Assembly (NCBI RefSeq): GCF_000203815.1
Contig: NW_004457695.1
Span: 930,001 to 994,000 of the forward strand
Source: Cavenderia fasciculata
Lineage: Eukaryota > Evosea > Eumycetozoa > Acytosteliales > Cavenderiaceae
Direction: 5' to 3'
DNA length: 64,000 bases
Part shown: piece by piece, positions 10,355-24,621 of the stretch
Position numbering within the stretch: position 1 is the first letter of the stretch
Layout of the letters: the number at the start of each line of letters is the position of its first letter
Notes under the pieces: model-generated
What the model was told of the DNA's origin: nothing
The model's database searches: none
Seen by the model: the letters and a program-made list of their open reading frames with translations, nothing else
Program-made: the position numbers and the translations under genes

Positions 10355-11706
10355 TCAAAATGGACAATGAGAGATTTGAAGGGAATGTTTGAATTGATTG
10401 TAAAAATGGCTGTGAACCAAATCGGATTTCATGAATTGGAATTCAATGATGCAAATTAATTTAAAGAGCATCCAGTAGAACGAGATACTGGTCATGAGAC
10501 TAATGTATATTGGTGAGAGACTGGACAAGTAGTAGAGACAGAGGAACGACGACCATGTCAGTGTGAGGTAGATGAATCGATGCATCTGCTTGTTAAAGAT
10601 GGCCAGGTACTTGAATGTCACGTCGAATGTGGCGATGAGTAAAAAGTTCCAAATGGTAGTTGGCATGATCGATCTAAAGTATATGGACGGTACACCAAAT
10701 AGTACTGCCATGATGAGATAACATTGTTTGTATCGTTGCAATTCATAGGGTATAAAGTTAAAGGTCAATTCAAACCATTTCGAGGTATGATATTCTTTTA
10801 CAATTTTGGTTTGCTCGGTGCTGTACAATGGCTCGTTGGCCTTGTTACCAATAAAGTAAAGGAATCCATACTGCACGATCAGATTCTCTCTTCCAACACT
10901 CTCCTTTAGAATCTTGTCAATTCGTTCGACAAATCCATTCTCAATCATCACTGGATGAATATCCCTACGTATCTTTGACAAATTAGACAATAGAGTTATT
11001 AAATGGTACCGACTAAGAATAGATATTTCATCACCATCAATTAAATCTACAATCTCTTTAAATGGTATATCTCCTACATCTTTAACTAAAAACAAAATAA
11101 TAAGAATATTAAATAGACTATTATTATTAATATTTTGGATACAATATACTCTACTCTTGCTACTCTACTGTGAGTGACATACATTGAGGTAAAAGATGAT
11201 TCATTAATTCACTACAATCATACATTAGACAATTGGAATATTGTATGTCAAAGTAATCGGATACTTGTTTATCGGTCAATGGTATCTTGGGAGTCATTTT
11301 ATTCCTCCAAATGAGTTCACCGCGTTTGAGGATATTGATGAGTTTGAGTACATTGTCTCGTGTGGCCAACAATCTACACAACTTTATATTTTCGTGTGCA
11401 TTCTCTTTGAGTATACTAATATAGGGTGTTGACACATCGAATGGTTCCTGTTCCAATACCATATCGATTAATTGTATTCCATTTTGTATTGAACTCTCAA
11501 TATATTTGTCTCTATCACATTTTAAAATGGCAAACCAAACTAATAGAATAGAATATTAAATTAATAAATATTAATAAGTATAAGAGTACTACTTCTTGCC
11601 AATAACTGATATGTGTATACATACATAATACTGATAAGAGTGCAACTATACAGATACAAACTATAATGTCAACTATTGATATGGATATGTGAATCAATTG
11701 AAACAT
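10355..11706 (-). CDS. Multi-pass membrane protein with helical-repeat-like middle region
   Basis: Three exons fit in phase: 11706-11625, 11539-11183, 11085-10355, giving 389 residues. The first exon and the start of the second encode one hydrophobic helix (HISISIVDIIVCICIVALLS...). Residues about 60-220 are soluble and helical; stretches such as LCRLLATRDNVLKLINILKRG and SRYHLITLLSNLSKIRR look like armadillo-type helical repeats, though this is weak. The C-terminal third has several TM segments around YLIMAVLFGVPSIYF, WNFLLIATFDVTFKYL, FIYLTLTWSSFLCLYYL and ISLMTSISFYWMLFKLICI. No family is recognised. It may act at an internal membrane. Confidence 0.65.
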
Positions 11707-11905
11707 TTTAAAAAAAAAGCTTTAGCTTAAGCTTGTTTGTTCAAACAAAAAAAGGATTGGGGAAAGAGATAATTCTAATAAGTAATAAAAGAAGGGAAGG
11801 AAGGAAGGAAGGAAGGAACAGTGAGCTAGTGGATGAGTGAGAGATAGATATTGAACAAAAAAAAGGGATTCTTTTTACAACATTATCATGGTTCTGACTC
11901 TACTG

Positions 11906-11930
11906 TCTCTCTCTCTCTCTCTCTCTCTCT
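11906..11930. repeat. CT dinucleotide microsatellite
   Basis: A pure (CT)n run of about 12 units lies in the divergent spacer upstream of anapc1. Confidence 0.9.
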
Positions 11931-12520
11931 GTCTATGTTTGTTTGTTTGTGTGTGTGTTGGTTTAAATTATTTGTTTGTGTACGATGTGGTTGTAAGTAC
12001 TACTGTGGGAGGGGTGGGTAAAGTAGGTGGGTAAGGTATGTATAGGGGAGTTAATTCGAAAATTATCTATATAAAGAAGATTGCTTTATATATCTAAACT
12101 ATAAATATAACAATAATGTATAATGTATGTGATTGCAAAAGGAAGATAAAGTAAAGGATCACTCAGAACAACTTTGTGTTTGAACTTTCTTTCTTCTTCC
12201 TCAAGTCATTTGGTTGGGAGGGATGATAACTAAATTGGGCTTCACAATGTGTTGTCTCCTGTGATCTCGCATTCAAAATGGGCAGATTTATTTATAAACA
12301 TGGTCGCGGCAATAAAAAAAGATTGTTGGGAAATTCAAAAAGGAAAGGAAATTTCTATTTCGGGATCATTCTGCATCCATTACCCAATTGAATTGAAGAA
12401 ATAAATAAATATTATAAATATATTTAATACTAGTTAGGGTACAAAAATACAATGAGTAGTTTGAAACTACGATGAATGATTTATGATTTAAAAAATAAAA
12501 AAATGAACTTTGTAAATATA

Positions 12521-12530
12521 TTGGCGCGAA
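12521..12530. promoter_or_regulatory. E2F/DP-type site upstream of anapc1
   Basis: TTGGCGCGAA matches the E2F consensus core (TTTSSCGC-like, near-palindromic GGCGCG) and stands out in DNA that is otherwise almost entirely A/T. It lies 128 bp before the ATG of the APC/C subunit 1 gene, a cell-cycle gene, which makes an E2F/Rb-type input plausible. Binding is inferred. Confidence 0.5.
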
Positions 12531-12613
12531 CTTCAAGGTCAGGTTGAGTTATTAAGTTCATTTTGAAGAATACTAGAGATAGAGAGTAGTAGGAGAATAT
12601 TATTGTTCGAGTG

Positions 12614-12644
<31 letters not shown>

Positions 12645-12657
12645 GTGGTAGATTATC

Positions 12658-15600
12658 ATGTCAGGTATAGAGTATTTATATACATGCAAACCAGTAGAGG
12701 ATGATCAGCTGAATAGCTATCGCATCATTCCCAACCCTCTCTCCAACTTTCCTCTTTGTTCATCGTTGATCAATCAATCTTTTGTTGATGAACACCAGAT
12801 ATCTTGGTGTGATAGATCTGTAGCATCAGGATCGTTAGTGACAAGAGGAGTAGGAGGAGGAGGGGACTGTATCACATGGTCTTCACCATCCAACTTTGGT
12901 GTCATTAAAAAGAAGTTTAGTGTATCAAATACAACTAGTAGTTCTTCATCTTCTTCATCATCATCATCTTCTTCATCAACAGGACAAATCAAACAAGTGT
13001 CATGGATTAGATTACCATTTCATAATTGTTCAACTAATACAACAAATACAACTAAAAATAATAATGAAGATAGTAATCAATTTATTTGTATATTACTATC
13101 ACAATCTTTAAACATTCACAATACTATTGGAAAGAGTTATACCATTTCATTGCCATGTGCGATAAAGTCTATTTGGCCAACACCATTTGGAATGCTGTTG
13201 GAACGTGCTAGAATGGATCATCTGGGGATGGACAGACAATCACATTTAGACAAACCTACTCTATTCTCTATTCATCATCCTCTTGAGGAGGTTAAACCCA
13301 TCCTACTTTTACTGGAAGAGGGTGAAGAAGAAAAGAAACATAATGTAACTACTGTCCAAGACAATAACGATGACGACTACCAATCAACCTCAAGGCTAGA
13401 AGAAGAGGATTCTTCTATGCTTGCACCTTTAGTATCGTTCTTTTACGATATCTCATACTCGATTGTGTACAGTGACGCAAATTACCCAATCATGGTGGCC
13501 TATAAACACGACACGCGTCACCATGTGGTCTACCAGATCAAATCAAAGGCACCAGCACCTAAAACACTCGATTCGCTCGTACCTCCACCCGATGAGGCGT
13601 CTCCGGGCCACCACAGACGTCGTCTTGACGAGACTGTCGAACGTAGCTACATTGACGATATGAATGAGGGACACTACCTCGACAGCGACATTGTAGTCTG
13701 TGAAATTATGCGTTACCAAATACCAGACAGTCAACCAAACGACACTATATTCATCACATTGGATGATACTCGGTCCCCAATCCTTTGCATTCAAAGTCTT
13801 TTCACTCTATACTGTTATTCTATCATAACCTCCTCGGGACACAACAACAACAACAACAACATTCAATTAAAACAACAATTCACAATCCCAAATATTCAAT
13901 CTTCAAGTCCAATTCACATTAATCAATTTTATAATAATTTGAATAGTAATAATAATAATCAACATCAACAAAAACAAAGAATGACACATATAGCAGCATT
14001 GGATAAAATAACAAATAGATTAGTTATATATTGGGGATCATTTCAAATTGCTAGTTATTCATTACCAAAAGGTACAACTAGTATAAAGGATCCAGTTGGA
14101 AATCATCTTACTCTAGTCAATAGTTTCACTGGAAACGAGGAAAGATTCAAAATCAATATGATTGTTAGTATGATTGTATCGGATTGTATGTCATCTTTAT
14201 CATGTTTTTTGGATAAACAAACTACTAGTTTTATATATCAACAATTAAATTTGGAACAACAAAAAGGAAATAATAATAATAATAATGATAAAATAGATTT
14301 AAAATCAAAACAAATCATTCAACAAGATTTATTTTTTAATTTTATAATTTATTTAATTAATCAAAATAGTAATAATCAAAATAATAATAATAATAATAAT
14401 AGTAGTGATAATAATATAGATGGAGTTGAATCAGATTGGGAATATTTATTATCATCCAATTTACATAAATCAAATCATTTTTTATCAACTTTTAATCCTC
14501 CTCCAAAACTTTTCAACAACAACAAAATAACAAATAATAATAATAACATGTTTAAAGATATTAATTTAAAATGTGATCCATTTAAAATATTATTAGCATT
14601 ACAATATCAATATGAAGAGTATAAAATTATGACTTTTCATAATAATAATATGAAATGGTTATTAAATTTAAATTCAAAAATTGGTAAGTCAAACATAAAT
14701 ATATATATATATATTATCTAAAACTATTTATTAATTAATTTTTTTTTTTTTTAGCAATAATATTAAAATTAAAATCATATATTGAATATTATAAAAAAGA
14801 AGGAGCTATTATTGATAATAATGATAATATTCAATTTGATGATAATAATTCTAATGTACCACCATCAATTTATAAATATGTATTATCATGTTTAAATTGT
14901 AAAAATGGTAAAAGTAATATTTTAGATCATGGATTTGATAGAAATATTATTTTTGGAGTACCTTTATTCAAATGGTTACCGATTGTCATTAAAATATTCT
15001 ATTTGATTGGTCAACAGGCTAGTCAAGAGGATATTGTATTGTGTGCCATCGAGAATGGAATATGTTTGGATGATTTGGATGCTTTCCATCTTGGTTTTGC
15101 CATTCCATTGCTAGAGGCAATTAGAGCGTGTCGGTCAACACCACCAACCTACTGGCCATTAGAAGGCTATACTTTAATTGGTAGACAAGATCTAGTTAAC
15201 CATTATTACCAGCAATCTGCTACTGTAATTTCAACAGATCAACAACAACAACTAGACCACAACATCAATTTTAAATCATTGTTTAAAACAAAATCATCAA
15301 CTTGTTTGGGAAAACAAATTACAGCATTGCGATTTAGTAGTGATAGACGAGTTGAAGAAGCAACAAGGTTATTAGATTTCAGTAACAAGATTATATTGTA
15401 TCAGACACAAGAGGCTGGTGTAAGCGATCACGACTATCTCCAAGACTTGCGTGACAAGTTGGTGTTGGCGTGTCAGCGGTCGCTTGCGTTGCCAGTTGGC
15501 GCGTCGATGTTGACGATTGGCACGTCGTTGTCCATGTTGGCAGAGACGATTGATATTGCACCGATTTGTACAGCTGGACAGATTGCAGGTGCCAAGACGG

Positions 15601-18182
15601 GTGGAGGTGTTGCTTTGGAGCAGGGTGTGCTCGGCGCAGACCAGCTGTCGTGGCCACTATTCCACAGCGGTGTGGCAGCAGGTCTCAAGATTATCAACAC
15701 CAACATTTACGATGACAGTATGGGAGGGTCGGTCGTCGACAATAGCGGACTGACCAACACGTGGATCGTGTATAACCGTCCGTTAGAAGGACCGGCTCAT
15801 TCTGGATTACTCCTCGCACTCGGCCTACAAAAACGTCTCTCTTCACTTGCCTTTACAAAGGTGTACGAGTATCTCAGCTACGGACACCAACTCACTTCAG
15901 TCGGACTGCTACTCGGCATTGCATGCTCGAAAATGTCGACCATGGACATGTCTGTTGCCAAGGTACTGTCAGTCCACATCCCCTCACTCCATCCACCCTC
16001 CTCGATTGACCTCGAGTTACCTAGCTACGTACAAACTGCCGCTGTCATGGGAATGGGACTTCTCTATGCCGGCACATGTAATCGTCGTATGAGTGAAGTT
16101 TTACTCGGCGAAATATCGCGTACACCAAACTCCTCCTCCTCCTCCTCTAGTCCAAGTCCTGGAAATGAAAGATCACTCATGATGGATCGAGATGGGTACG
16201 CTCTATCTGCCGGTATAGCATTGGGGATGATCAATCTTGGAAAAGGTGGTGGTGTCGGTGGTGAGGGTATATCTCTTGATCTTGAAAACAGATTAAAAGT
16301 TTTAATCAACTATCAATTCAACTCTAAAAATCAACAACAAAAGTTTGGAAATCAATCCAACAATGGTTCAAAAAAATCATCTTCCTCTTCTTCTTCTTCT
16401 ACTTCTTCAAATTTTGCATCAAAATCAAATATACTTTATGAAGGAAATGCATTAAATCATGATATTACAGCACCAGCTTCAATATTGGCTTTATCTTTGA
16501 CATATCTCAAAACAAATGACACCAAGATTGCATCACATTTGGATATTCCAGAATCAGTATATGGGTTGCAGTACATTCGTAGTGACTTGTTGCTTCTTAG
16601 AACACTTGGAAAGTCGCTGGTGATGTGGGATTCGGTTGGATCAGATTTGAATTGGGTGATTGCTCAAGTACCAAAGACTATATTAGAAGTGATTAATATT
16701 AGAAAGCAGTCTAAATTGATGACAACTGTCTCTTTTTCGTCACTAGCCAACCAACCATTTATTATTCATCCACCAAGACACCAAGATGACGATGTTCAGT
16801 TGTTTGTGTTGGCATTTATCAATATTGTGGCAGGTGCATGCATGTCGATTGGATTAAAGTATGCAGGATCAGCCAACAAGGATGCATTCAAGACACTGTT
16901 GGATATGACCGACACGTTGTATCGATTCCAACAACACCTAGTCAAATGTTCACATCAGAGTCAGAGACAACGTCGTCGTCTGCTACTTGCCAAGGACGGT
17001 AATGCAAAAACGATGCCGTCATTGGTAGTCGACCAACTACTCGACGACAAGACTATGCGAATCACCAATGAAACTGCGTTGGATGTGTGTGCAATCGCCA
17101 TGTCGATGGTGATGGCTGGCACGGGCGACTTGGACGCACTGACCATGCTGCGATCGATTCGGTCACGTGTCGGAAAGGAAATAACGTATGGCAACCACAT
17201 GGCCATCGGTATGGCCGTCGGCCTGCTCTTTCTCGGCGGTGGACAGTACACACTGTCGACAGGCAACATTGCCATTGCATCGCTCGTCACTGCATTCTAC
17301 CCGAAATTCCCAATGTCGTCAACCGACAATCTCTACCATCTCCAAGCGTTCCGTCATCTCTACTATATTGCCGTTGAACCGAGATGTCTTGTCACACTCG
17401 ACGTTGACACGTCCACTCCATGTCACGTACCCGTCGAACTCGATGTATGGGGAGACGACGGCAAAGAGTCGTACGAGACTATTAGCAAGGTGACACCGTG
17501 TCTCTTGCCACAATTTGAACGCATTAAATCTATTCGTGTATCTAGTCCACGGTACTGGTCAATTGGATTCAAATCACATGAATCCCAACCCAAACAAAAC
17601 CCAATTGTCATTACCAAACATCCAATCATCAATGTCAAACGAAAGATTGGACATTTACCATATAGTGAAGATCCAGAAGGTTTCAAATCACTGGTAAAAT
17701 CACTTCCCAATGCTTCTTTAGAGTATAGTTTATCTGGTGGCCAAAACAACAACAACGCTACCACCACCACCAATACTACACATCTATACCAAAACAATGA
17801 TGATATATCAAGTAGAAAGAAACAAAGTAAAGAAGATATATTAAAAGTATTTTCAGCCGATCCAAGTGTAATCTCTTTTGCTCAATATTTTTGTAATACC
17901 AATAGTGGGGATGGAAATGACAATACATCACTCTTGTTTGAATGTATTGCACATGACAAACCAGAAATGCTAGCAATCTATCAACAACTATCATCAATTC
18001 TTGCCAATTTAAAATACCATTCACAATGCTCTCTTACCATGTCAAACCTTCGTATCATCTTGCAATACTATGATCGATTAAATAGAATGAAACAAAATCA
18101 ACAAAATTTATCATTAATTAAATCATCCTATTTAATGGCATTTGAATCTAGGATTGATAATTATTTTGATAAAAATAATCAA

Positions 18183-18237
<55 letters not shown>

Positions 18238-18353
18238 GATATTCTTCATTTTATGATCTTCCATCATCATCGCAACAAATGATAGAAAATGGTAATCTAA
18301 AAGAGAAATTTGATCAATTCAATTATTATACTGTTGGAAAATTAATCAATTAA
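12658..18353 (+). CDS. anapc1: Anaphase-promoting complex subunit 1 (APC1)
   Basis: Two exons, 12658-14683 and 14755-18353, joined by a GTAAGT...TTAG intron in phase, give 1874 residues, close to the usual APC1 length. The N-terminal half is a poorly conserved WD40-like region broken by Ser and Asn runs. The middle and C-terminal parts carry the APC1 proteasome/cyclosome (PC) repeats, seen as Gly/Ala-rich blocks: GASMLTIGTSLSMLAETID, TSVGLLLGIACSKMSTMDM, VMGMGLLYAGTCNRRM, and later GNHMAIGMAVGLLFLGGGQ. APC1 is the scaffold of the nuclear cell-cycle ubiquitin ligase. A polyAsn run (about 18181-18236) sits near the C-terminus. An E2F-like site lies upstream. The start ATG follows a TA-rich leader and begins MSGIEYLYTC. 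Confidence 0.92.
18181..18236 (+). repeat. AAT trinucleotide run encoding polyAsn
   Basis: A near-pure AAT repeat inside the anapc1 coding region encodes about 18 Asn near the C-terminus. Such in-frame homopolymers are typical of dictyostelids. Confidence 0.9.
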
Positions 18354-20005
18354 AAATATTTTGAATAAACAAAAATTCTACAGTCGAATCATTTTTTATA
18401 AATAGGAGGTCTTTTGGAATCATTCAAATCAGAATTTTTAAAATACTCATTAGAGAAGTTGCAATCGTTCGCAATGAACGCTAAACATTCTCTTACTTTG
18501 CGCTGCTTGCAACCAAATTTCCAAAGGAAAGTTGATTGTTATTATCTATTTCAAAGCTGATGATTTTCAAATTGAACTGGTTTCAATTCAATTTTAAATC
18601 AAGTGAGGCATATAATAATAATAATTCAACAACAAAATTTTAATTTAAAGATATAAAAATTGAATTGAATAATACATTGTATGCTGAGAGAATCTACTTT
18701 GTTGTATTTTTTTGAATATTTCATTGTATTTTTTTTTTGTCTATATATCTATAATAATATAATGTAGTAGAGATCCCAATGAATATCAAAAAGACAAATA
18801 TAATACCTATATCATTATCATGTTTGGTAAAGTGCAAGTTGTTGTACTTCTAGCTTACAAAAAAAAAAAGTAAATATAAATAAAGAATTAATTAATTCTA
18901 CTTCAGAGTGAGAGAGAGTAGTCAAAAGGATAATAATAACAATAATAATAATAATAATAATGACTCAAGGTTGATGGATGGTTTAGGTACCAAAGTCAGA
19001 TATAGAATGATCATTGTGATGATAGTTACTTCTACTCTATAGATTTCTAAAAGAGTAGATTCTCCTCCGACTTGTCTATAAATTATTAATACAAACTTTT
19101 TGTGTCTCTTAATCTGCACAATCTAGTCTAAAAAAGGAAATCGATAGTCATTGTTTTTAACTTTTTAAGCCTCTTTGCATCAAGGACAATTTTTCAATGG
19201 AGCGCAGGTATCAATTCTTTGGTTGCGTTTTTCAGACTGACAATCGAACAATGGAACGGACATCATCACAATGGCGATTTGGCGTCTTTATGAGAGAATC
19301 GTGTGAAGACGTTGGGTTGTTGCTTATTTTCCCTCGATAGTGAACATGCTGACGACACAAAGAAGAAGAACGCAAGAGGGAAGCCGTTGTTTGGTTGGTG
19401 GGTGGTTGCAGATAGTAGGGGTGCAGTTACTCGCGACATTTGATTTTTTTTTGGTTTTTTCAATAATATTTTTTCAGGATCTCTCTTAAACAATAATGAT
19501 GAACCGAGTCACAATTTCCATTTTTAGACAAGTTTTCAATTTCATGATGAGATCTATATATATTTATATTTTTAAATTGGTCATTGACCAAACCAACCAA
19601 GAAGAATGATAATGTTGTTATAACAACAAATTATTAAATTAATTTAATTAATTTTTAATCGTTTTTCTTAATCTTGTATAAATAATTTGAAAAAGAACTC
19701 TTTAGAATTTTAAATTCATTCACCTCTTTTTTTTTTGTTTAAACTATACTCTTTTTTCAAAAACTAGAAAAAAAAATAGAAAGAAAGAAAGAATAATAAT
19801 AATAATACCTTTTTTTTATATATATATTTTAGAATTGGATACTATTTAAAATATAGTATCTGCTGTATAATTTTTTCATTTCCTTTTCATTTTTTAAAAT
19901 CACAAATCTTTAAATATTATTCAATAGAATAATAATTTTTAATCTTTTTTAAAACACATACACATACCTATACATTCATATATTTTTAATATTTTTTAAA
20001 AAAAA
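18354..20005. other. Long intergenic region with a possible gene remnant
   Basis: The 1.65 kb lie between anapc1 and the ABC transporter gene. On the minus strand near 18390-18530 there is a coding-like stretch (…KFGCKQRKVRECLAFIAND…DSKRPPIYKK, then a stop) that has no start and no clear partner exon, so it may be a fragment of a lost gene. Bases 19170-19440 are less AT-rich than their surroundings but hold no convincing ORF or RNA. The last 500 bp before the transporter gene are extremely T/A-rich, as expected for a dictyostelid promoter. Confidence 0.45.
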
Positions 20006-23000
20006 ATGGCGTTGGAGGATCAATATTTTGACGATTCCTCCAATAACAATAATAATAATAATAATAATGAAGAGGATCCACAATCACCTCCAACCAGCAA
20101 TATTGACTTGGAAAAGTCAACCATTGAATTCAAGTCAATGGCTGCTGCATTGGAGAATGAATCCCAACAATACCGTTTAGATGAAGACAAGCAAGATCTC
20201 GAAGGTCGTGCAGCAGAGACGGAAGAGGATTTCAAACTCCGAGAGTTTTTTGAAGATTCTCAACGTATGGCTCTTGCCAATGGTGGTAAAGCTAAAAAGA
20301 TGGGTGTCAGTGTTAGAAATTTAACTGTTGTAGGAAAAGGTAAAAAAAAAAAAAAATTAACAAAAAAAAATAATCTCTCTTTTATTTCATCCATTTTCCA
20401 TATCTCACAAGTATTAATCATTTAAAACTATCCATCCTATAATTATCTATTTATTATTATTATTATTTTAGGTGCTGATGCTTCAATTATTAGTGATATG
20501 TTATCACCATTAAAATTCTTATTTAATCCATTTAGTTGGTAAGTTTATGATAGATCTATTAAAAAAAACAAATTAATTAATTCAATCAAAATTTCTAATC
20601 TATTTTTTTTTTTACTTTTTTATTTATTTTTAGGAAAAAGAATAATGGTACAACATTTGATATTTTACATAATGTAAATACATTTTGTAGAGATGGTGAA
20701 ATGTTATTAGTTTTGGGTCGTCCAGGAGCAGGATGTAGTACATTACTTAGAGTTATTGCCAATCAAACTGATACCTATGTAGAAGTACGTGGTACTGTTA
20801 GTTATGGTGGTTTGGATTCATCTAAATGGTCAAGATACCGTGGTGAAGCCATTTATGCTCCAGAAGAAGATTGTCATCATCCAACTCTTACACTTAAACA
20901 GACATTGGACTTTGCACTCAAGTGCAAGACTCCAGGTAACCGTTTGCCAGACGAGACCAAGCGTAGTTTCCGTGAAAAGATTTACACCTTGTTGGTCAAT
21001 ATGTTTGGTATCATTCATCAATCCAATACGATGGTTGGTAACGAGTATGTCCGTGGTTTGTCTGGTGGTGAACGTAAGCGTACCACTATTACCGAAGCTA
21101 TGGTCTCTGCCGCCCCCATCAACTGTTGGGATTGTTCAACTCGTGGTCTCGATGCTGCCTCTGCACTCGACTATGCAAAGTCTCTTCGTATCATGTCTGA
21201 CACTTTGAACAAGACCACCATTGCCACCTTTTACCAAGCTTCCGATTCTATCTACCGTATCTTTGACAAGGTAATGGTACTCGAAAAGGGTAGATGTATC
21301 TATTTCGGTCCAATCAATGAGGCCAAGCAATATTTCCTCGACCTCGGTTTTGACTGCGAACCAAGAAAGTCTACTCCCGATTTCTTGACTGGTGTCACCA
21401 ATCCACAAGAACGTATCATTCGTCCAGGTTTTGAAAACACTGCTCCTCAAACATCTGCCGAGTTTGAAGCTGCCTGGTTACGTTCCGAGAACCATACCCG
21501 TATCATGGCCGCCCAAGACGAGTTTGACAAGTCTATCGAACAAGACCAACCACATTTGGTATTTGCCGAACAAGTCAAAGCCGAGAAAAGTAAAACCACC
21601 CCCAAGAGCAGACCATACACTACATCTTTTATTACTCAAGTTCGTGCTCTTACCATTCGTCATTTCCAATTGATTTGGGGTAACAAATTCTCTCTTATTT
21701 CTCGTTATGGATCAGTCTTTATACAAGCATTTGTCTATGGATCTGTCTTTTTCCAACAACCAAAGGATCTTTCTGGTCTCTTTACTCGTGGTGGTGCCAT
21801 TTTTGGTTCACTCCTTTTCAACGCATTCCTTACCCAAGGTGAGTTGGTCCTTACCTTTATGGGCCGTCGTATCCTCCAAAAACACAAGACCTATGCCATG
21901 TATCGTCCGTCGGCGTTCCTCATTGCGCAAGTCATTACCGATATTCCACTAATCTTTTTCCAAGTGACACTCTTTTCCATCATTGCCTACTTTATGTTTG
22001 GATTCCAGTATCGTGCAGACTCTTTCTTTATCTGGATCTTTACCATGGTTGGTATGACTCTTTGTATCACCAACTTGTTCCGTGGTTTTGGTAATTTCTC
22101 ACCATCGCTCTATGTCTCGCAAAACGTCATGTCTATCTACTTGCTCTTCATGTTGACCTATGCCGGTTACATTGTTCCCTACCCCAAGATGCATCCATGG
22201 TTCCAATGGTTCTTTTGGATCAATCCATTTGCCTATGCATTCAAAGCATTGATGGCCAATGAATTTATGAACAATGACTTTGACTGCTCGACCTCTGCCA
22301 TCCCATACGGTCCATCCTATGCTGCCTATGGTGCCAATCGTATTTGTGCCGCCCCAGGTGCCATCCAAGGTAATCTCACTCTGCCAGGAGAAACATATCT
22401 CAGTGAGGACCTCGACTTTAAGACCTCGGACCGTGCCCTCAACGTCTGTGTCGTCTATTTGTGGTGGTTGTTCTTTACCGCTCTCAACATGGTTGCCTTG
22501 GAATTCTTGGATTGGACCAGTGGAGGTTACACTCAAAAGGTCTACAAGAAGGGTAAAGCTCCCAAGATTAACGATTCCGAAGAAGAAAAGCTCCAAAACA
22601 AGATTGTCCTCGAAGCCACTGAAAACATGAAAAACACTCTCGAAATGCGTGGTGGTGTATTCACATGGCAACACATCAAATACACTGTCCCCGTTCCAGG
22701 TGGTACCCGTCTCTTGTTGGACGACATTGAAGGTTGGATCAAACCAGGTCAAATGACTGCCTTGATGGGTAGTTCTGGTGCCGGTAAAACCACTCTCCTC
22801 GATGTCCTCGCCAAGAGAAAGACTGTTGGTACCATTGAAGGTGTTGCCCATCTCAATGGCAAACCTCTCGGAATTGATTTCGAACGTATCACTGGTTATG
22901 TCGAACAAATGGATGTATTCAATCCCAATTTAACCGTCCGTGAAGCTCTCCGTTTCTCTGCCAAGATGCGTCAAGATCCTTCCATCCCACTCTCTGAAAA

Positions 23001-24621
23001 GTTCAAATACGTAGAGGATGTCTTGGAAATGATGGAAATGAAACATCTTGGTGATGCTCTTGTCGGTGACCTCGAATCTGGTGTTGGTATCTCTGTTGAA
23101 GAACGTAAACGTCTTACCATTGGTACTGAACTTGTTGCCAAACCTCATATCCTTTTCCTTGATGAACCAACTAGTGGTCTTGGTAAGAAGATAAAAAAAA
23201 AAAAAAACAATCCAATCAAAAAACATTTATTAATTTATTTATTTTTTCTATTTCCATTTTTAGATGCACAATCATCATATAATATTATTAAATTTATTCG
23301 TAAACTTGCAGATGCTGGTATGCCATTGGTTTGTACCATTCATCAACCATCATCTGTATTGTTTGAATATTTTGATCGTTTGTTATTACTCGCCAAGGGA
23401 GGGAAGACTGTTTACTTTGGTGATATTGGAGAAAAGTCATCTGCATTGACTGGTTACTTTGTACGTCATGGTGTCCGTCCATGTACCGATGCTGAAAACC
23501 CAGCCGAGTACATTCTCGAAGCTATCGGTGCTGGTGTCCATGGCAAGTCTGATGTTGACTGGCCCGCCGCTTGGAAGGCATCTGCCGAATGTGCCTCTGT
23601 CACTGCCGAATTGCAACAAATCGAAAGTCACCCAGTCGCTGACCACTCTGACGACAAGCCACCAAGAGAATTTGCCACCTCACTCCCATACCAATTCTGG
23701 GAAGTCTACAAACGTATGAACATTATCTGGTGGAGAGATCCATTCTACTCTTTTGGTCGTTGGGTCCAAGGTATCCTCGTCGGTCTCATTATTGGTTTTA
23801 CATTTTGGAATGTCCAAGACTCTTCATCAGACATGAACCAAAGAATTTTCTTTGTCTTTCAAGCTCTCATTCTTGGTATCCTCATGATCTTTATTGCTCT
23901 CCCCCAACTATTTGCCCAAAGAGAATATTTCAGACGTGACTATGCCTCAAAATTCTATCATTGGATTCCATTTTCAATTTCCATCGTCCTGGTCGAACTC
24001 CCATACCTCATCGTTTGTGGAACCCTCTTCTTTGTCTGCTCCTACTGGACTGCTGGTATTGACTTTAACGCTAACACTGGAGGCTACTTTTACATCATGT
24101 TTATCATTTACCTATTCTTTTGCGTGTCCTTTGGTCAAGCTGTCGGTGCCATTTGTGCAAACATGTTCATGGCCAAGTTTATCATTCCTCTCTTGATGGT
24201 CTTCCTCTTCCTTTTTTGTGGTGTTATGGTGAGTCCGTCAGCTATGCCTACGTTCTGGAGAGGATGGGTCTACCATCTCATGCCCACCCGTTACTTTATG
24301 GAAGGTGTCATCACAAATGTTCTCAAGGATGTAACTGTCACTTGCTCAGACCAAGATCTCGTGGTATTCTCTCCACCATCTGGTATGGACTGCGACACTT
24401 ACACTGCAGACTTCCAACAGTATGCTACTGGTAACGTTCAATCTCTCGACAATGGCCAGTGTGGATATTGTATCTACAAAAACGGAAAAGAATATTATTC
24501 CACTTTGGATTGGTCCGAAGAAAATAGAGGTAGAAATCTTGGTATTTTAATCTGTTATTGGATCTTTAACATCTTCTTGGTCTCTGCCTTCATCTATCTC
24601 TCAAGAAAACCAACTAGATAA
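20006..24621 (+). CDS. Full-size ABCG (PDR-type) ABC transporter
   Basis: Four exons, 20006-20339, 20472-20538, 20634-23182 and 23264-24621, give 1435 residues. The order is NBD1-TMD1-NBD2-TMD2, the reversed arrangement of pleiotropic drug resistance transporters. NBD1 has the degenerate PDR Walker [12 protein letters not shown] (about residue 162), signature [11 protein letters not shown] and Walker B-like [14 protein letters not shown]2 has a canonical Walker [12 protein letters not shown] (about 846), a variant signature (GISVEERKR) and Walker [11 protein letters not shown], which is split by the last intron. Both TMDs show the expected helices and Cys-containing loop near the end. It probably exports lipophilic compounds at the plasma membrane. 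The N-terminus has an Asn run. Strong codon bias suggests high expression. Dictyostelids have many paralogues, so no symbol is given. Confidence 0.92.

Larger units (their letters stand above)
11707..12657. promoter_or_regulatory. Divergent intergenic region upstream of anapc1
   Basis: The 950 bp separate two divergent genes. They hold a GGAA repeat near 11800, a CT dinucleotide run (11906-11930), a TA run just before the anapc1 start, and an isolated GC-rich word TTGGCGCGAA at 12521-12530 listed separately. No protein-coding frame is convincing. Confidence 0.55.
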
